From assembly GCA_963589425.1 (NCBI GenBank), contig CAVAKZ010000001.1:1-64000 (forward strand): a stretch of DNA of 64,000 nucleotides. The letters run 5' to 3'. The translations under genes and the position numbers were made by a program. Of the stretch, positions 33,593 through 42,650 are shown in pieces; within the stretch, counting starts at the first letter, position 1, and each line of letters starts with the position of its first letter. This DNA comes from CAKRJP01 sp963589425 (lineage in GTDB: Bacteria > Bacillota > Clostridia > Lachnospirales > Lachnospiraceae). A model generated the notes under the pieces. It searched no databases. It worked only from the letters and a program-made list of their open reading frames with translations, and was not told the origin of the DNA.

Positions 33593-36244
33593 TTATTTGC
33601 CATAGTAGCACTTTAAGTAGATTTCCTTGATTTCCTTCATAAGTGGATATCTTGGGTTTGCAGCTGTACACTGATCGTTAAATGCCTGCTCTACCATGTC
33701 ATCCAATGTATCTAAGAAGTATTTCTCATCGATACCGTAATCTTTAATAGTCTTCTTAATACCGATTTTCTCTTTAAGTTCTTCTAATCTTGCAATGAAG
33801 TTCTCAAATACTTCTTCATCAGTATTACCTGTGCATCCAACGTAACGTCCAAGTTCAGCATATCTTGATAATGTCTTTGGATAGTCATACTGTGAGAATG
33901 TTCCCATTCTTGTTGGAACTTCTGCAGCATTGTATCTCATAACTTCTGTAAGGATCACTGCGTTTGCAACACCATGTGGCAAGTGATGGAAAGCTCCTAA
34001 TTTGTGAGCCATAGAGTGGTTTACTCCAAGGAATGCATTTGCAAATGCTAGACCTGCAAGGCATGAAGCGTTTGCCATCTTCTCACGAGCGATTGGATCT
34101 TTTGCACCGTTCTCATATGCAGATGGAAGATAATCAAATACTAATTTTGCTGCCTTCATTGCAAATCCATCAGTATAATCTGTTGCCAACATTGAAACAT
34201 AAGCCTCAATAGCATGTGTCATTACGTCGATACCTGATGCACTTGTTAAGCCCTTTGGCTGAGTCATCATGTTATCTACATCTACAATAGCCATGTTTGG
34301 CATTAATGCATAGTCAGCAATTGGCCATTTAACACCAGTATCTGCATCTGTGATGATCGCGAAAGGTGTAACCTCAGAACCTGTTCCTGAAGATGTAGGA
34401 ATTGCTACAAAGTAAGCTTTCTCACCCATCTTAGGGAAGGTAAATACTCTCTTTCGAATATCCATGAAGTCCATAGCCATGTCTTCGAAGTTTGCTTCCG
34501 GATGCTCATACATGATCCACATGATCTTACCTGCATCCATTGCTGATCCACCACCAAGTGCGATAATTGTATCTGGCTCGAACTGACGAATCTGCTCAAC
34601 ACCACGTCTTGCACACTGAAGTGTTGGGTCCGGTGCTACTTCATAGAAGCAAGTGTGCTTGATACCCATCTGGTCTAACTTCTCTTCAATCGGTTTTACA
34701 TATCCATTCTGATATAAGAAGGAGTCAGTTACAATAAATGCCTTCTTCTTGTTCATAACTGTTCCCAGTTCATCAAGAGCTACCGGCATACATCCCTTCT
34801 TAAAGTATACCTTCTCAGGTGTTCTAAGCCACAACATATTCTCTCTCCTCTCAGCAACAATCTTGGTATTCAGAAGGTGTTTAACACCTACGTTCTCAGA
34901 TACTGAGTTTCCTCCCCAGGATCCGCATCCAAGTGTAAGAGATGGAGAAACCTTGAAGTTATAAAGATCTCCGATTCCACCGTGTGAAGAAGGTGTATTA
35001 ATAAGGATACGGCAAGTCTTCATAGCCTCTGCATGCTTTGCAATCTTCTCTGTCTCTGCCGGATGTACGTAAAGAGAAGATGTATGTCCGTATCCACCAT
35101 CAGCTACTAACTGTTTCGCTTTCTCAAGAGCCTCATCAAAAGTTTTTGCTCTGTACATTCCAAGTACCGGAGATAATTTCTCATGAGCAAATTCCTCAGA
35201 AATATCAACAGACTCAACCTCACCAATTAAGATCTTGGTGGTTTCCGGAACATCAACGCCAGCCAACTTAGCGATCTCATAAGCTGATTTTCCAGGAATC
35301 TTATTGTTTAATGCTCCATTTACAATAATGGTCTTTCTTACTTTATCAAGCTCCTCGCCTGGTTTTAAGAAGTAGCATCCACGATAAGCAAATTCCTTCT
35401 TAACTTCATCATAAATGCTGTCAAGTACAGTTACAGACTGCTCTGATGCACAAATCATTCCGTTATCAAATGTCTTAGAATGAATAATAGAGTTAACTGC
35501 TACCTTAATATCTGCAGTATCATCAATAATTACAGGAGTGTTACCTGCACCAACACCTAATGCCGGCTTTCCTGAAGAGTATGCTGACTTAACCATTCCA
35601 GGACCACCTGTTGCCAGGATAATATCAGCCTCTGACATAACAGTTGTTGTTAACTCAAGAGAAGGAGTATCGATCCATCCGATGATTCCTTCTGGCGCTC
35701 CAGCCTTAACTGCTGCATCCAAAACTACCTTTGCCGCTGCAATTGTACATGCCTTTGCTGCCGGATGTGGGCTGATGATGATTGCATTTCTTGTCTTCAA
35801 ACAGATCAATGTCTTAAAGATTGCTGTTGAAGTCGGGTTTGTTGTAGGAATAACTGCTGCAACTACACCAATAGGCTCTGCAACTTTCTTAATTCCATAT
35901 GCTGGATCTTCTTCAATAACACCGCAGGTCTTTGTGTTCTTGTATGCATTGTAGATATACTCTGCTGCGTAATGGTTCTTAATAACCTTATCTTCTACAA
36001 TACCTCTTCCAGTCTCTTCTACTGCCTGCTTAGCAAGAGGGATACGCATCTTGTTCGCTGCCATTGCTGCTTCGTAGAAAATCTTATCTACCTGCTCCTG
36101 TGTATAGGTAGCGAATTTTGCCTGAGCCTCTCTCATTGCCTTCAACTTTGCATGTAAACTTTCAACACTGTCTACCACCTCTGGTACGACTGTCTCAGCT
36201 ACTGCCTCTGGTGCCACTGTTGTGTTTTCTTTCTTCTTTGCCAT
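33593..36244 (-). CDS. adhE: Bifunctional acetaldehyde-CoA/alcohol dehydrogenase
   Basis: 883 residues from the ATG giving MAKKKENTTVAP (GGGAGG 7 bp upstream; an ATG five codons earlier overlaps that RBS). N-terminal aldehyde dehydrogenase half with catalytic Cys in FDNGMICASEQSV. C-terminal iron alcohol dehydrogenase half with GGGSAMDAGKIMW, MTHAIEAYVS and MAHKLGAFHHLPHG (iron-binding His). Reduces acetyl-CoA to ethanol with two NADH, forming spirosomes in other bacteria. Has a consensus promoter, a possible Rex site and three downstream hairpins. Confidence 0.98.
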   Translation of the reverse strand: MAKKKENTTVAPEAVAETVVPEVVDSVESLHAKLKAMREAQAKFATYTQEQVDKIFYEAAMAANKMRIPLAKQAVEETGRGIVEDKVIKNHYAAEYIYNAYKNTKTCGVIEEDPAYGIKKVAEPIGVVAAVIPTTNPTSTAIFKTLICLKTRNAIIISPHPAAKACTIAAAKVVLDAAVKAGAPEGIIGWIDTPSLELTTTVMSEADIILATGGPGMVKSAYSSGKPALGVGAGNTPVIIDDTADIKVAVNSIIHSKTFDNGMICASEQSVTVLDSIYDEVKKEFAYRGCYFLKPGEELDKVRKTIIVNGALNNKIPGKSAYEIAKLAGVDVPETTKILIGEVESVDISEEFAHEKLSPVLGMYRAKTFDEALEKAKQLVADGGYGHTSSLYVHPAETEKIAKHAEAMKTCRILINTPSSHGGIGDLYNFKVSPSLTLGCGSWGGNSVSENVGVKHLLNTKIVAERRENMLWLRTPEKVYFKKGCMPVALDELGTVMNKKKAFIVTDSFLYQNGYVKPIEEKLDQMGIKHTCFYEVAPDPTLQCARRGVEQIRQFEPDTIIALGGGSAMDAGKIMWIMYEHPEANFEDMAMDFMDIRKRVFTFPKMGEKAYFVAIPTSSGTGSEVTPFAIITDADTGVKWPIADYALMPNMAIVDVDNMMTQPKGLTSASGIDVMTHAIEAYVSMLATDYTDGFAMKAAKLVFDYLPSAYENGAKDPIAREKMANASCLAGLAFANAFLGVNHSMAHKLGAFHHLPHGVANAVILTEVMRYNAAEVPTRMGTFSQYDYPKTLSRYAELGRYVGCTGNTDEEVFENFIARLEELKEKIGIKKTIKDYGIDEKYFLDTLDDMVEQAFNDQCTAANPRYPLMKEIKEIYLKCYYGK

Positions 36245-36300
36245 GATTATGCCTCCCATAGTTTAGAATCATTTTTGAATCATTTGTGATTACATTGGGA

Positions 36301-36329
36301 AGTATAATTCATGGAAAATAGATTGTCAA
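36301..36329 (-). promoter_or_regulatory. adhE promoter
   Basis: Minus strand: -35 TTGACA (36324-36329), 17-bp spacer, -10 TATACT (36301-36306), 57 bp before the chosen start. Confidence 0.88.
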
Positions 36330-36336
36330 TACTTTA

Positions 36337-36354
36337 ACGTTATTTTTTTAACAT
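36337..36354. promoter_or_regulatory. Candidate Rex (redox) operator upstream of adhE
   Basis: GTTATTTTTTTAAC (36339-36352) resembles the Rex consensus TTGTTAANNNNTTAACAA with a few mismatches. It sits 8 bp upstream of the adhE -35. Rex control of adhE is established in Clostridia; this site is inference. Confidence 0.4.
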
Positions 36355-36433
36355 CCGTCTTGTTGTACACATCTTCTAATAATCTTAACAGTTTTTGTGC
36401 ATTTTTTACAGTACTATTTTGCAAATAATAAAG

Positions 36434-36467
36434 AAAAAGCCCCAGTACCGACGTACCAGGGCTTTTC
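36434..36467 (-). terminator. Terminator after the ABC exporter genes
   Basis: Stem AAAAGCCC (36435-36442) / GGGCTTTT (36459-36466) with an inner GTAC/GTAC pairing and T-run on the minus strand. Confidence 0.85.
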
Positions 36468-36493
36468 CTTGTGTTTTTCAACACATAAAGACT

Positions 36494-38266
36494 TTATACT
36501 GCAAACTGACTGTTGTATAAGTTCGCATAAAAACCTTGTTCTTTCATAAGGCTCTCATGATCTCCCTGCTCGATGATGTGTCCGTCTTTCATTACCAAGA
36601 TCACATCCGCCTCCCGAATAGTAGACAAGCGATGGGCAACAATAAAACTCGTTCTCCCCTGCATCATATGAGCAAAGGCTGCTTGTATTTTTATCTCTGT
36701 TCGGGTGTCGATACTGCTGGTGGCCTCATCCAAAATGAGCATAGGCGGCAGGCAAAGCATGACTCTAGCTATGCACAGCAGCTGTTTTTGTCCCTGACTG
36801 ATGTTGCCTCCATCTTCTGCTATAACCGTATCGTATCCATTTGGAAGCCTTCGAATAAATCCATCAGCCCTTGCCGCCTTAGCCGCCGCTAGGATCTCTT
36901 CCTTTGTAGCATCCGGCTTTCCGTAGGCTATATTCTCTCTAATTGTGCCCGCCTTTAACCAGGTATCCTGAAGTACCATTCCATAGTTTCCTCGCAGAGA
37001 TTTTCTTGTAATCTTACGAATGTCTGTGCCTTTTACCCGAATCTCTCCGCCATCCACATCATAAAAGCGCATCAACAAATTGATCATTGTAGTTTTTCCA
37101 CAACCGGTAGGTCCTACAATGGCGATTCTCTGCCCCGGCTGTACTTCCAAATTAAAATCTTCAATTAACGATCTGTCTTTCACATAACTAAACTTCACAT
37201 GGGAAAGTTTCACATGCCCATCACTTTCCAATTCAAGAGCATCCAAAGGTTCCTCCACCTGATCCGGCTCATCAAGAAGCTCATAGATTCTTGCAGCACA
37301 GGCAAGGGCATTTTGCAGCTCTGTTACCACACCGGAAATTTCATTAAAGGGCTTTGCGTACTGGCTGGCATAACTTAAGAAAATACTGAGCTGTCCTACG
37401 GTGATTCCTCCGGCTACTGCATACAAGGCTCCGGCCAATCCTACTCCCGCATAAACAATATTATTGACCAGTCTGGTGCTTGGGTTGGTAAGACTGGAAA
37501 AGAATACTGCCTTTAGACTAATCTCTCCAAGTCTAAGATTCACCTCATCAAAATCTCGCAGGCTTTGTTCCTCATGGCCGAAAGCGCGAACAATCTTCTG
37601 TCCCTCAATCAATTCATTTACCAGGGCAGTCTCTTCTCCTCGAACTTTTGTCTGTTTTTGAAAAAATTCATAGGTATGACTTGCAATAAACTTTGCCACA
37701 AACAAACTCATAGGAGTCAGGCATACCACTACCAGAGTAATGCCAATATTAACAGACAACATAAATCCCAAGGTTCCCAAGATAGTTAAAACTCCGGTAA
37801 ACAACTGTGTAAATCCCATCAGAAGTCCATCTGCAAAAGTATCAACATCTGCAACCACTCGGCTTACTAAATCCCCCGAAGCATGTCCATCTAAATAGCT
37901 AAGAGGAAGATGCTGAACCTTCTCTATAGCATCATTTCTAAGATCTCTAGACACACAGAAGGTAATGCGATTGTTACAGTTAGCAAGAATCCACTGCACA
38001 AGAGCAGTAACTACTGTTGCTACGAGTATAGCTCCCACGATTCCCTGGATCTTACTCATATCCACTGCACCTTTTCCGATCATATAATCAATGGCATTTC
38101 CACAATAGATAGGGACCAAAAGCTGGGCTCCCACGCTGATCGCTGCGCACAAAAGACTAAGAACTACAAAGAATATATAAGGCTTTATATATCCCAATAC
38201 TCGCAACAAGGTATCTTTATTCTTCTTTTTTGAAGACTTGTTGTTTTCGAGATTTTGATTAGACAT
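36494..38266 (-). CDS. ABC exporter half-transporter (second subunit)
   Basis: 590 residues from ATG 38266 (AAGGAG 9 bp upstream). N-terminal six-helix membrane domain (about 30-320), C-terminal ATPase: Walker A GPTGCGKTT, Q-loop VLQDTW, signature NISQGQKQL (ISQGQ instead of LSGGQ), Walker B MLILDEATSSID, H-loop AHRLSTI. The start overlaps the upstream ABC gene by 8 bp, implying a heterodimer like LmrCD/BmrCD. Substrate unknown; multidrug or peptide export. Confidence 0.92.
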   Translation of the reverse strand: MSNQNLENNKSSKKKNKDTLLRVLGYIKPYIFFVVLSLLCAAISVGAQLLVPIYCGNAIDYMIGKGAVDMSKIQGIVGAILVATVVTALVQWILANCNNRITFCVSRDLRNDAIEKVQHLPLSYLDGHASGDLVSRVVADVDTFADGLLMGFTQLFTGVLTILGTLGFMLSVNIGITLVVVCLTPMSLFVAKFIASHTYEFFQKQTKVRGEETALVNELIEGQKIVRAFGHEEQSLRDFDEVNLRLGEISLKAVFFSSLTNPSTRLVNNIVYAGVGLAGALYAVAGGITVGQLSIFLSYASQYAKPFNEISGVVTELQNALACAARIYELLDEPDQVEEPLDALELESDGHVKLSHVKFSYVKDRSLIEDFNLEVQPGQRIAIVGPTGCGKTTMINLLMRFYDVDGGEIRVKGTDIRKITRKSLRGNYGMVLQDTWLKAGTIRENIAYGKPDATKEEILAAAKAARADGFIRRLPNGYDTVIAEDGGNISQGQKQLLCIARVMLCLPPMLILDEATSSIDTRTEIKIQAAFAHMMQGRTSFIVAHRLSTIREADVILVMKDGHIIEQGDHESLMKEQGFYANLYNSQFAV

Positions 38267-39989
38267 GATGCTCATCTCCTTTCTGGAATTGGCTCTCGTA
38301 AATTTCACGATACACCTCACAGCTATTCAAAAGTTCCTGATGATTTCCGACTCCCACGAGTTTTCCGTCATCCAAAACCAGAATTTTATCTGCATGCTGC
38401 AGGCTGGAAGTTCGCTGAGATACAATCACTACAGTTGTATCCTCCGGCAATTCCTTTAAGGATTTTCTAAGGGCCGCATCCGTGGCATAATCCAAGGCAC
38501 TGGCACTATCATCTAAAATTAAAATCTTTGGCTCCGCCACAAGGGCTCTTGCTATGGTCAGTCTCTGTCTTTGTCCACCTGAAAGGTTGCGGCCACCTTG
38601 TTCAATTTTTTCCTCCAATTTTCCAGGCTTTGATTGCACAAATTCTTCTGCCTGGGCTATCTTCAAGGCTCTCCAGATTTGTTCATCAGTAGCATCTTCT
38701 TTGCCCCATAACATATTGGAACGGATAGTTCCTGCAAACACCTGTGCTTTTTGCATCACCACAGATACCTGCCTTCGCAAATCTTCCCTGCTTAAGTTCT
38801 GTATCGGCTGCCCCTTTAAAAATACCTGTCCATTTGTTGCATCATAAAATCTTGGAATCAAATTTACCAAGGAAGACTTTCCACTTCCGGTTCCTCCAAT
38901 TACTCCCAGCGTCTCTCCCTTCTTTACGCAGAAGGAAATATCTGTCAAAGCCTCTTCTCCCGCTCCCTCATATCTAAGGGAAACATTCTGAAAGCTAATT
39001 GCTTCCTCGTTTTCCTCCAGCTTAGAATCTTCCACAAATTCCATGGAATTTTCAGTATCAAGTACATTTTCCACACGACTCAGGCTAGCCATAGCCTTAC
39101 TGATAGAAACTACAAGGTTGGCAAGCTTTACAAGTTCAACCAGGATTTGGCTCATGTAATTAACTAAAGCAACAATATCACCGCTTAAAAGAGTTCCACT
39201 ATTTACAGCCACGGCACCAGAATTAAGAATTGCTATAATTCCTAGATTCACCACAACATAGGTTAGGGGATTCATAAGAGAAGATATGTGTCCTACACCA
39301 GTCTGCAAATTCACCAGCTTGGTGTTTGCCTCTTTAAAGCTAGAGACTTCCTCTTCCTCCTTACCAAAAGCCCGCACCACACGAACTCCCGACAAATTTT
39401 CTCTCGTAATTCCTGTCACCTTATCCAAACGATTCTGAACCTGCTTATACATCGGAGATGTCACGCGCATAATCCCAAAAACAATAATAGCAAGGATCGG
39501 AATGGTAATCACAAATATCAAGGCGATTTTTATCTGAATTGTAAATGCCATAATCATGGCTCCAAATACAATAAAGGGGCTTCGCAAAAATAATCGCAAA
39601 AATAAATTCAAACCATTCTGGACCTGATTAATGTCACTGGTCATTCTTGTAATCAGGGTACTGGTTCCTATGGTATCCACTTCTGAAAATCCCAGTTGCT
39701 GAATATGGGCGAATAATTCATGTCGCAGCTTGGTCGCACACCCCGTCGCTGATTTAGCTGCAAAATATTGCGCTGTAAAGCTACAGAGCAGACCAATAAC
39801 CGCCATGAGAATCAAAAGCCCACAGCAAGCCAGAATGTATCCTCTATCCTTTTGCACGATTCCAACATTAATTATATGGGCCACTACAATTGGCACCAAA
39901 AGATCAAATAGGGCCTCCAACATTTTAAATAAAGGGGCCAGAATACTCTCTTTTTTGTACATCGCTAAATACTTTGATAGGTACTTCAT
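38259..39989 (-). CDS. ABC exporter half-transporter (first subunit)
   Basis: 576 residues from ATG 39989 (GGAGG 8 bp upstream; the earlier start is rejected). Membrane domain (about 1-300) then ATPase: GGTGSGKSS, signature NLSGGQRQRL, Walker B ILILDDSASALD (Asp in place of the catalytic Glu after the Walker B Asp), SQRTSSL in place of the H-loop His. These changes mark the degenerate site of a heterodimeric exporter, complementing the second subunit. Promoter at 40032-40060. Confidence 0.92.
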   Translation of the reverse strand: MKYLSKYLAMYKKESILAPLFKMLEALFDLLVPIVVAHIINVGIVQKDRGYILACCGLLILMAVIGLLCSFTAQYFAAKSATGCATKLRHELFAHIQQLGFSEVDTIGTSTLITRMTSDINQVQNGLNLFLRLFLRSPFIVFGAMIMAFTIQIKIALIFVITIPILAIIVFGIMRVTSPMYKQVQNRLDKVTGITRENLSGVRVVRAFGKEEEEVSSFKEANTKLVNLQTGVGHISSLMNPLTYVVVNLGIIAILNSGAVAVNSGTLLSGDIVALVNYMSQILVELVKLANLVVSISKAMASLSRVENVLDTENSMEFVEDSKLEENEEAISFQNVSLRYEGAGEEALTDISFCVKKGETLGVIGGTGSGKSSLVNLIPRFYDATNGQVFLKGQPIQNLSREDLRRQVSVVMQKAQVFAGTIRSNMLWGKEDATDEQIWRALKIAQAEEFVQSKPGKLEEKIEQGGRNLSGGQRQRLTIARALVAEPKILILDDSASALDYATDAALRKSLKELPEDTTVVIVSQRTSSLQHADKILVLDDGKLVGVGNHQELLNSCEVYREIYESQFQKGDEHHV

Positions 39990-40031
39990 CAAACCATCCT
40001 CCTGGACATACCACATTTTTTGACTCAGTTC

Positions 40032-40060
40032 ATTATAGTACAATGAAAAGAAGCTAGCAA
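40032..40060 (-). promoter_or_regulatory. Promoter of the ABC exporter pair
   Basis: Minus strand: -35 TTGCTA (40055-40060), 17-bp spacer, -10 TATAAT (40032-40037). The tad operon ends at 40093, so it is independently transcribed. Confidence 0.75.
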
Positions 40061-40092
40061 TGCCCAGGGGTGCCAGGAATCATAAGTCTAGA

Positions 40093-40809
40093 TCATAAGG
40101 CCAGATCCTCGATGTGCAGATCATCCCAGTCTCCCCACTTATTCTTTCTGTGTTTATTTAAAAATTGTTTCACCGGCGTCCACATATCATTACTCTCCCG
40201 AACTACATTGGAAGAAATTGTTTCTGTAATCCAGGGACTAGGTTCTAAATTCTTCTCTATCTCAAGATTTTCCTGAAGGTCCGCCTTCTCCGGTTCCTGA
40301 GCCAAAAGTTTCTGACACTCCTTTACGAGACCTTCTAAGCTATAATTTTCCTGTACAACTCCTTGATGAAGTGCAAACATCATCTGCACTCCCTTGGAAT
40401 CCTGATAATCCATTTTTTTCACAAAGTATTCCGTTAGCTTTCTAAAGGATTCCCAAAAAGAATCTTTAGCCAGAGGATAGTAACAAAAATAATATTGATT
40501 TTCTTCAAAAAATATATATTCCGGTTTCAACAACAAACAATCTTCTTGCAGTAGATATTTTTCAATTTCTTTGCGTGTCAAAAGCAATTGATTAAGAAAG
40601 TTGATCAATTCTTCTCCTGTCAAAAGATTTTTTTCATAAATAGCCTGCATAGACACCTTCCCGGTGACATCATAATCAAAGTAACTGGCATCGTCAATCC
40701 ACCTACTTCCAAGGGGGAGCAGATACTTCATAGGGTTTGCTTTTAGCATTGCCATTTGATAATCCCCTTCATATGTCCCCTCTTCTTCTATCGTTATTTT
40801 CCGTTCCAT
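40093..40809 (-). CDS. DUF6382 domain protein (tad locus, no FHA domain)
   Basis: 238 residues. Matches the DUF6382 pattern as I know it from Lachnospiraceae tad clusters: YLLPLGSRWIDDASYFDYDVTGK, LLTGEELINFLNQLLL, LLLKPEYIFFEENQYYFCYYPL. Such proteins usually continue into a C-terminal FHA domain; here the tail (about 175-238) is a Glu-rich linker and a basic end, with no FHA motif. Last gene of the tad operon, 17 bp after TadE. Role unknown. Confidence 0.65.
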   Translation of the reverse strand: MERKITIEEEGTYEGDYQMAMLKANPMKYLLPLGSRWIDDASYFDYDVTGKVSMQAIYEKNLLTGEELINFLNQLLLTRKEIEKYLLQEDCLLLKPEYIFFEENQYYFCYYPLAKDSFWESFRKLTEYFVKKMDYQDSKGVQMMFALHQGVVQENYSLEGLVKECQKLLAQEPEKADLQENLEIEKNLEPSPWITETISSNVVRESNDMWTPVKQFLNKHRKNKWGDWDDLHIEDLAL

Positions 40810-40826
40810 AAAATTTCCTTCTTTCC

Positions 40827-41243
40827 TTACTGGGCCACATTTTGTATCTTTCGCAAGTCACGAATATATTTCTCCGGATCTGTTATTGACGCTTTTTCAC
40901 TCCCAGACATCTCCATTCTTCTTGCCGAGACAGAGACTTCCACCTTTATCTCCTCTTCCGAAAGCCCCACTTCCACCTGAGAATGATTTAAAAAAATACA
41001 TTTTCCCTGTAACCGTTCATAGACTAAACTTTGAATTTCGTCTGAATCACCCCCATTAACCTCTCTAGACTTGCTGCTTCCCACCACAGAAGCTTCATAT
41101 GCTGCCCCTAACAAAACGTTTTTATCATGATAATAAAAAACAGCAAAAATGCATGCCATAATGACCAGCAATATCATCGACACTATAAAAGATGCCTCCA
41201 CAGTAAAGCTTCCCCTTAAGTTCCATTTCATTTTTTTCTTCAT
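40827..41243 (-). CDS. TadE-like pseudopilin
   Basis: 138 residues. Basic start then RGSFTVEASFIVSMILLVIM: a type IV prepilin-like cleavage site with Glu at +5 and a hydrophobic helix. A soluble C-terminal domain follows. RBS GGGAGGG before ATG. Likely minor pilin processed by the A24 peptidase encoded next to it. Confidence 0.8.
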   Translation of the reverse strand: MKKKMKWNLRGSFTVEASFIVSMILLVIMACIFAVFYYHDKNVLLGAAYEASVVGSSKSREVNGGDSDEIQSLVYERLQGKCIFLNHSQVEVGLSEEEIKVEVSVSARRMEMSGSEKASITDPEKYIRDLRKIQNVAQ

Positions 41244-41256
41244 AACCCTCCCCTAC

Positions 41257-41667
41257 TTATGTATACACAGCAAGCAGATAGCCCACCGTCAGAATAGGCA
41301 CAAAAGGGATACTAATCTCTCTATGGTTCCCTTTTAAAACCAAATAGATTAAAGAACTTACTCCCAACAAAAACATGGAGTAAGTCAGGGTTTCAAGCAA
41401 ACCCCAAAAGCCCAATTGAATCCCTAGAATCAAAATCAAGAGGCTATCTCCATAACCCAAGGCTTCTTTCGACAACCTGCTAATTAAGAGAAATCCACCT
41501 CCAACCAAGGCACTAGCGACACACCCCCAAAAAGAGGAGGGTTCAAAAAAACGCTGAATCACCACTGTAATAAATATCGCCATGACAGCTATAAGAGGCA
41601 GGCACTTTCTGCGAATATCCAAAACAGATAATCCACACAACTGAGCTCCCACTACTATTGTCCACAT
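41257..41667 (-). CDS. A24 prepilin peptidase (TadV/CpaA-like)
   Basis: 136 residues from ATG 41667; an ATG three codons earlier lies too near the GGGAG RBS but cannot be excluded. Four to five membrane helices. Catalytic Asp motif LGYGDSLLIL (GxGD); the other catalytic Asp is in LSVLDIRRKCLP. Small form without methyltransferase domain, as in Tad systems. Overlaps the end of the upstream TadE-like gene by 13 bp. Confidence 0.85.
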   Translation of the reverse strand: MWTIVVGAQLCGLSVLDIRRKCLPLIAVMAIFITVVIQRFFEPSSFWGCVASALVGGGFLLISRLSKEALGYGDSLLILILGIQLGFWGLLETLTYSMFLLGVSSLIYLVLKGNHREISIPFVPILTVGYLLAVYT

Positions 41668-42473
41668 TTTGTACATGCTCCCTTTCCCATTACCTCCGAC
41701 AAAGGCACACTGTAAACTGTTCGTTTAATTCCACTGCAAAACATATTCCCATGATAACTGTCCCCGTAATTTGCTATATATACCTGTCCGGAACTTGCGG
41801 GATGACACCTGCTGCAAGGCTTATACCTGCCACCGCTTTCATTTCTTGCATCTGCCAGATCCGCTGCCGAAACCGCATGTATAGATAAATCCAAATAGGT
41901 ACAATGATAATCCCTATGATATACAAGCCCCGTCTCTGTCACATATACGATTTCCTGGGAATCACTTCCAAACACTACTTTTTCATAACCTATCCAGGAT
42001 TTTATTTTCATACTTATCTCATATTTTCTGGACAAAGTGCCAAAAAAAGAAATAGGCAATCTCACGCGATAGGCAGCCTTTAATGTTCCAATTCCCGTTC
42101 TAGGCGACATCCAGGAGCCCTCACAACTAATCCCGCCACTTCCACCTATGATAATGCTTCTAGATAGCCGATCACTTCCAATAGCATTCACCACATCCTC
42201 CTCAATAGAGGCCGGAAGTATCGTTTTTGTAAGATAGGTTTCCTTCACAGCCTTTTTCCCGGCATATTGAAGACCTGCTCTTACAGTGGTCTGTATAGCC
42301 GCCATTTCAAATAGATATAAAATAGTTATCATAGCAAGAAAAAATACGGGCACCGCCAAGGCAGCCTCCACTGTTATACTCGCCTTTACAGAAACAGATG
42401 AAGATGCCCTTTCAGAGATATTTAGAAATGTTTTTTTGAGGGGAGTTTTATTTCTATTTGTGTTCACTACCAT
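41655..42473 (-). CDS. TadE-like pseudopilin with duplicated Cys/His zinc-type motif
   Basis: 272 residues. KASITVEAALAVPVFFLAM is a prepilin-like segment (Glu +5, about residue 33). The C-terminal 90 residues carry two similar units, VYVTETGLVYHRDYHCTYL...YKPCSRC and VYIANYGDSYHGNMFCSG...ACTKCG. Each has His-x4-Cys then Cys-x2-Cys, like the small zinc module of Ada-type and nuclease proteins. The domain should lie outside the membrane. RBS AGGA is about 10 bp from ATG. Confidence 0.7.
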   Translation of the reverse strand: MVVNTNRNKTPLKKTFLNISERASSSVSVKASITVEAALAVPVFFLAMITILYLFEMAAIQTTVRAGLQYAGKKAVKETYLTKTILPASIEEDVVNAIGSDRLSRSIIIGGSGGISCEGSWMSPRTGIGTLKAAYRVRLPISFFGTLSRKYEISMKIKSWIGYEKVVFGSDSQEIVYVTETGLVYHRDYHCTYLDLSIHAVSAADLADARNESGGRYKPCSRCHPASSGQVYIANYGDSYHGNMFCSGIKRTVYSVPLSEVMGKGACTKCGQ

Positions 42474-42524
42474 GCCGAACGAATCCTACTCCTTTCTTAA
42501 GATTTTTATGTTTGGTTTTTGTAT

Positions 42525-42546
42525 AAGATGTCCGAAAGGACATCTT
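42525..42546 (-). other. Hairpin inside the tad operon
   Basis: AAGATGTCC (42525-42533) / GGACATCTT (42538-42546), perfect 9-bp stem, 4-nt loop, in the 177-bp gap between the DUF5702 and TadE-like genes. No T-run, so more likely an RNA stability or processing element than a terminator. Confidence 0.55.
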
Positions 42547-42650
42547 CATCTGTTTCTGTTTATTTGCTTATTTGTTCATTCATTCCTTTGCTAACTCATG
42601 CCATGTTTTCATTCCATATTTTCATTCCACACTTTTTTTAATTTATGGCA

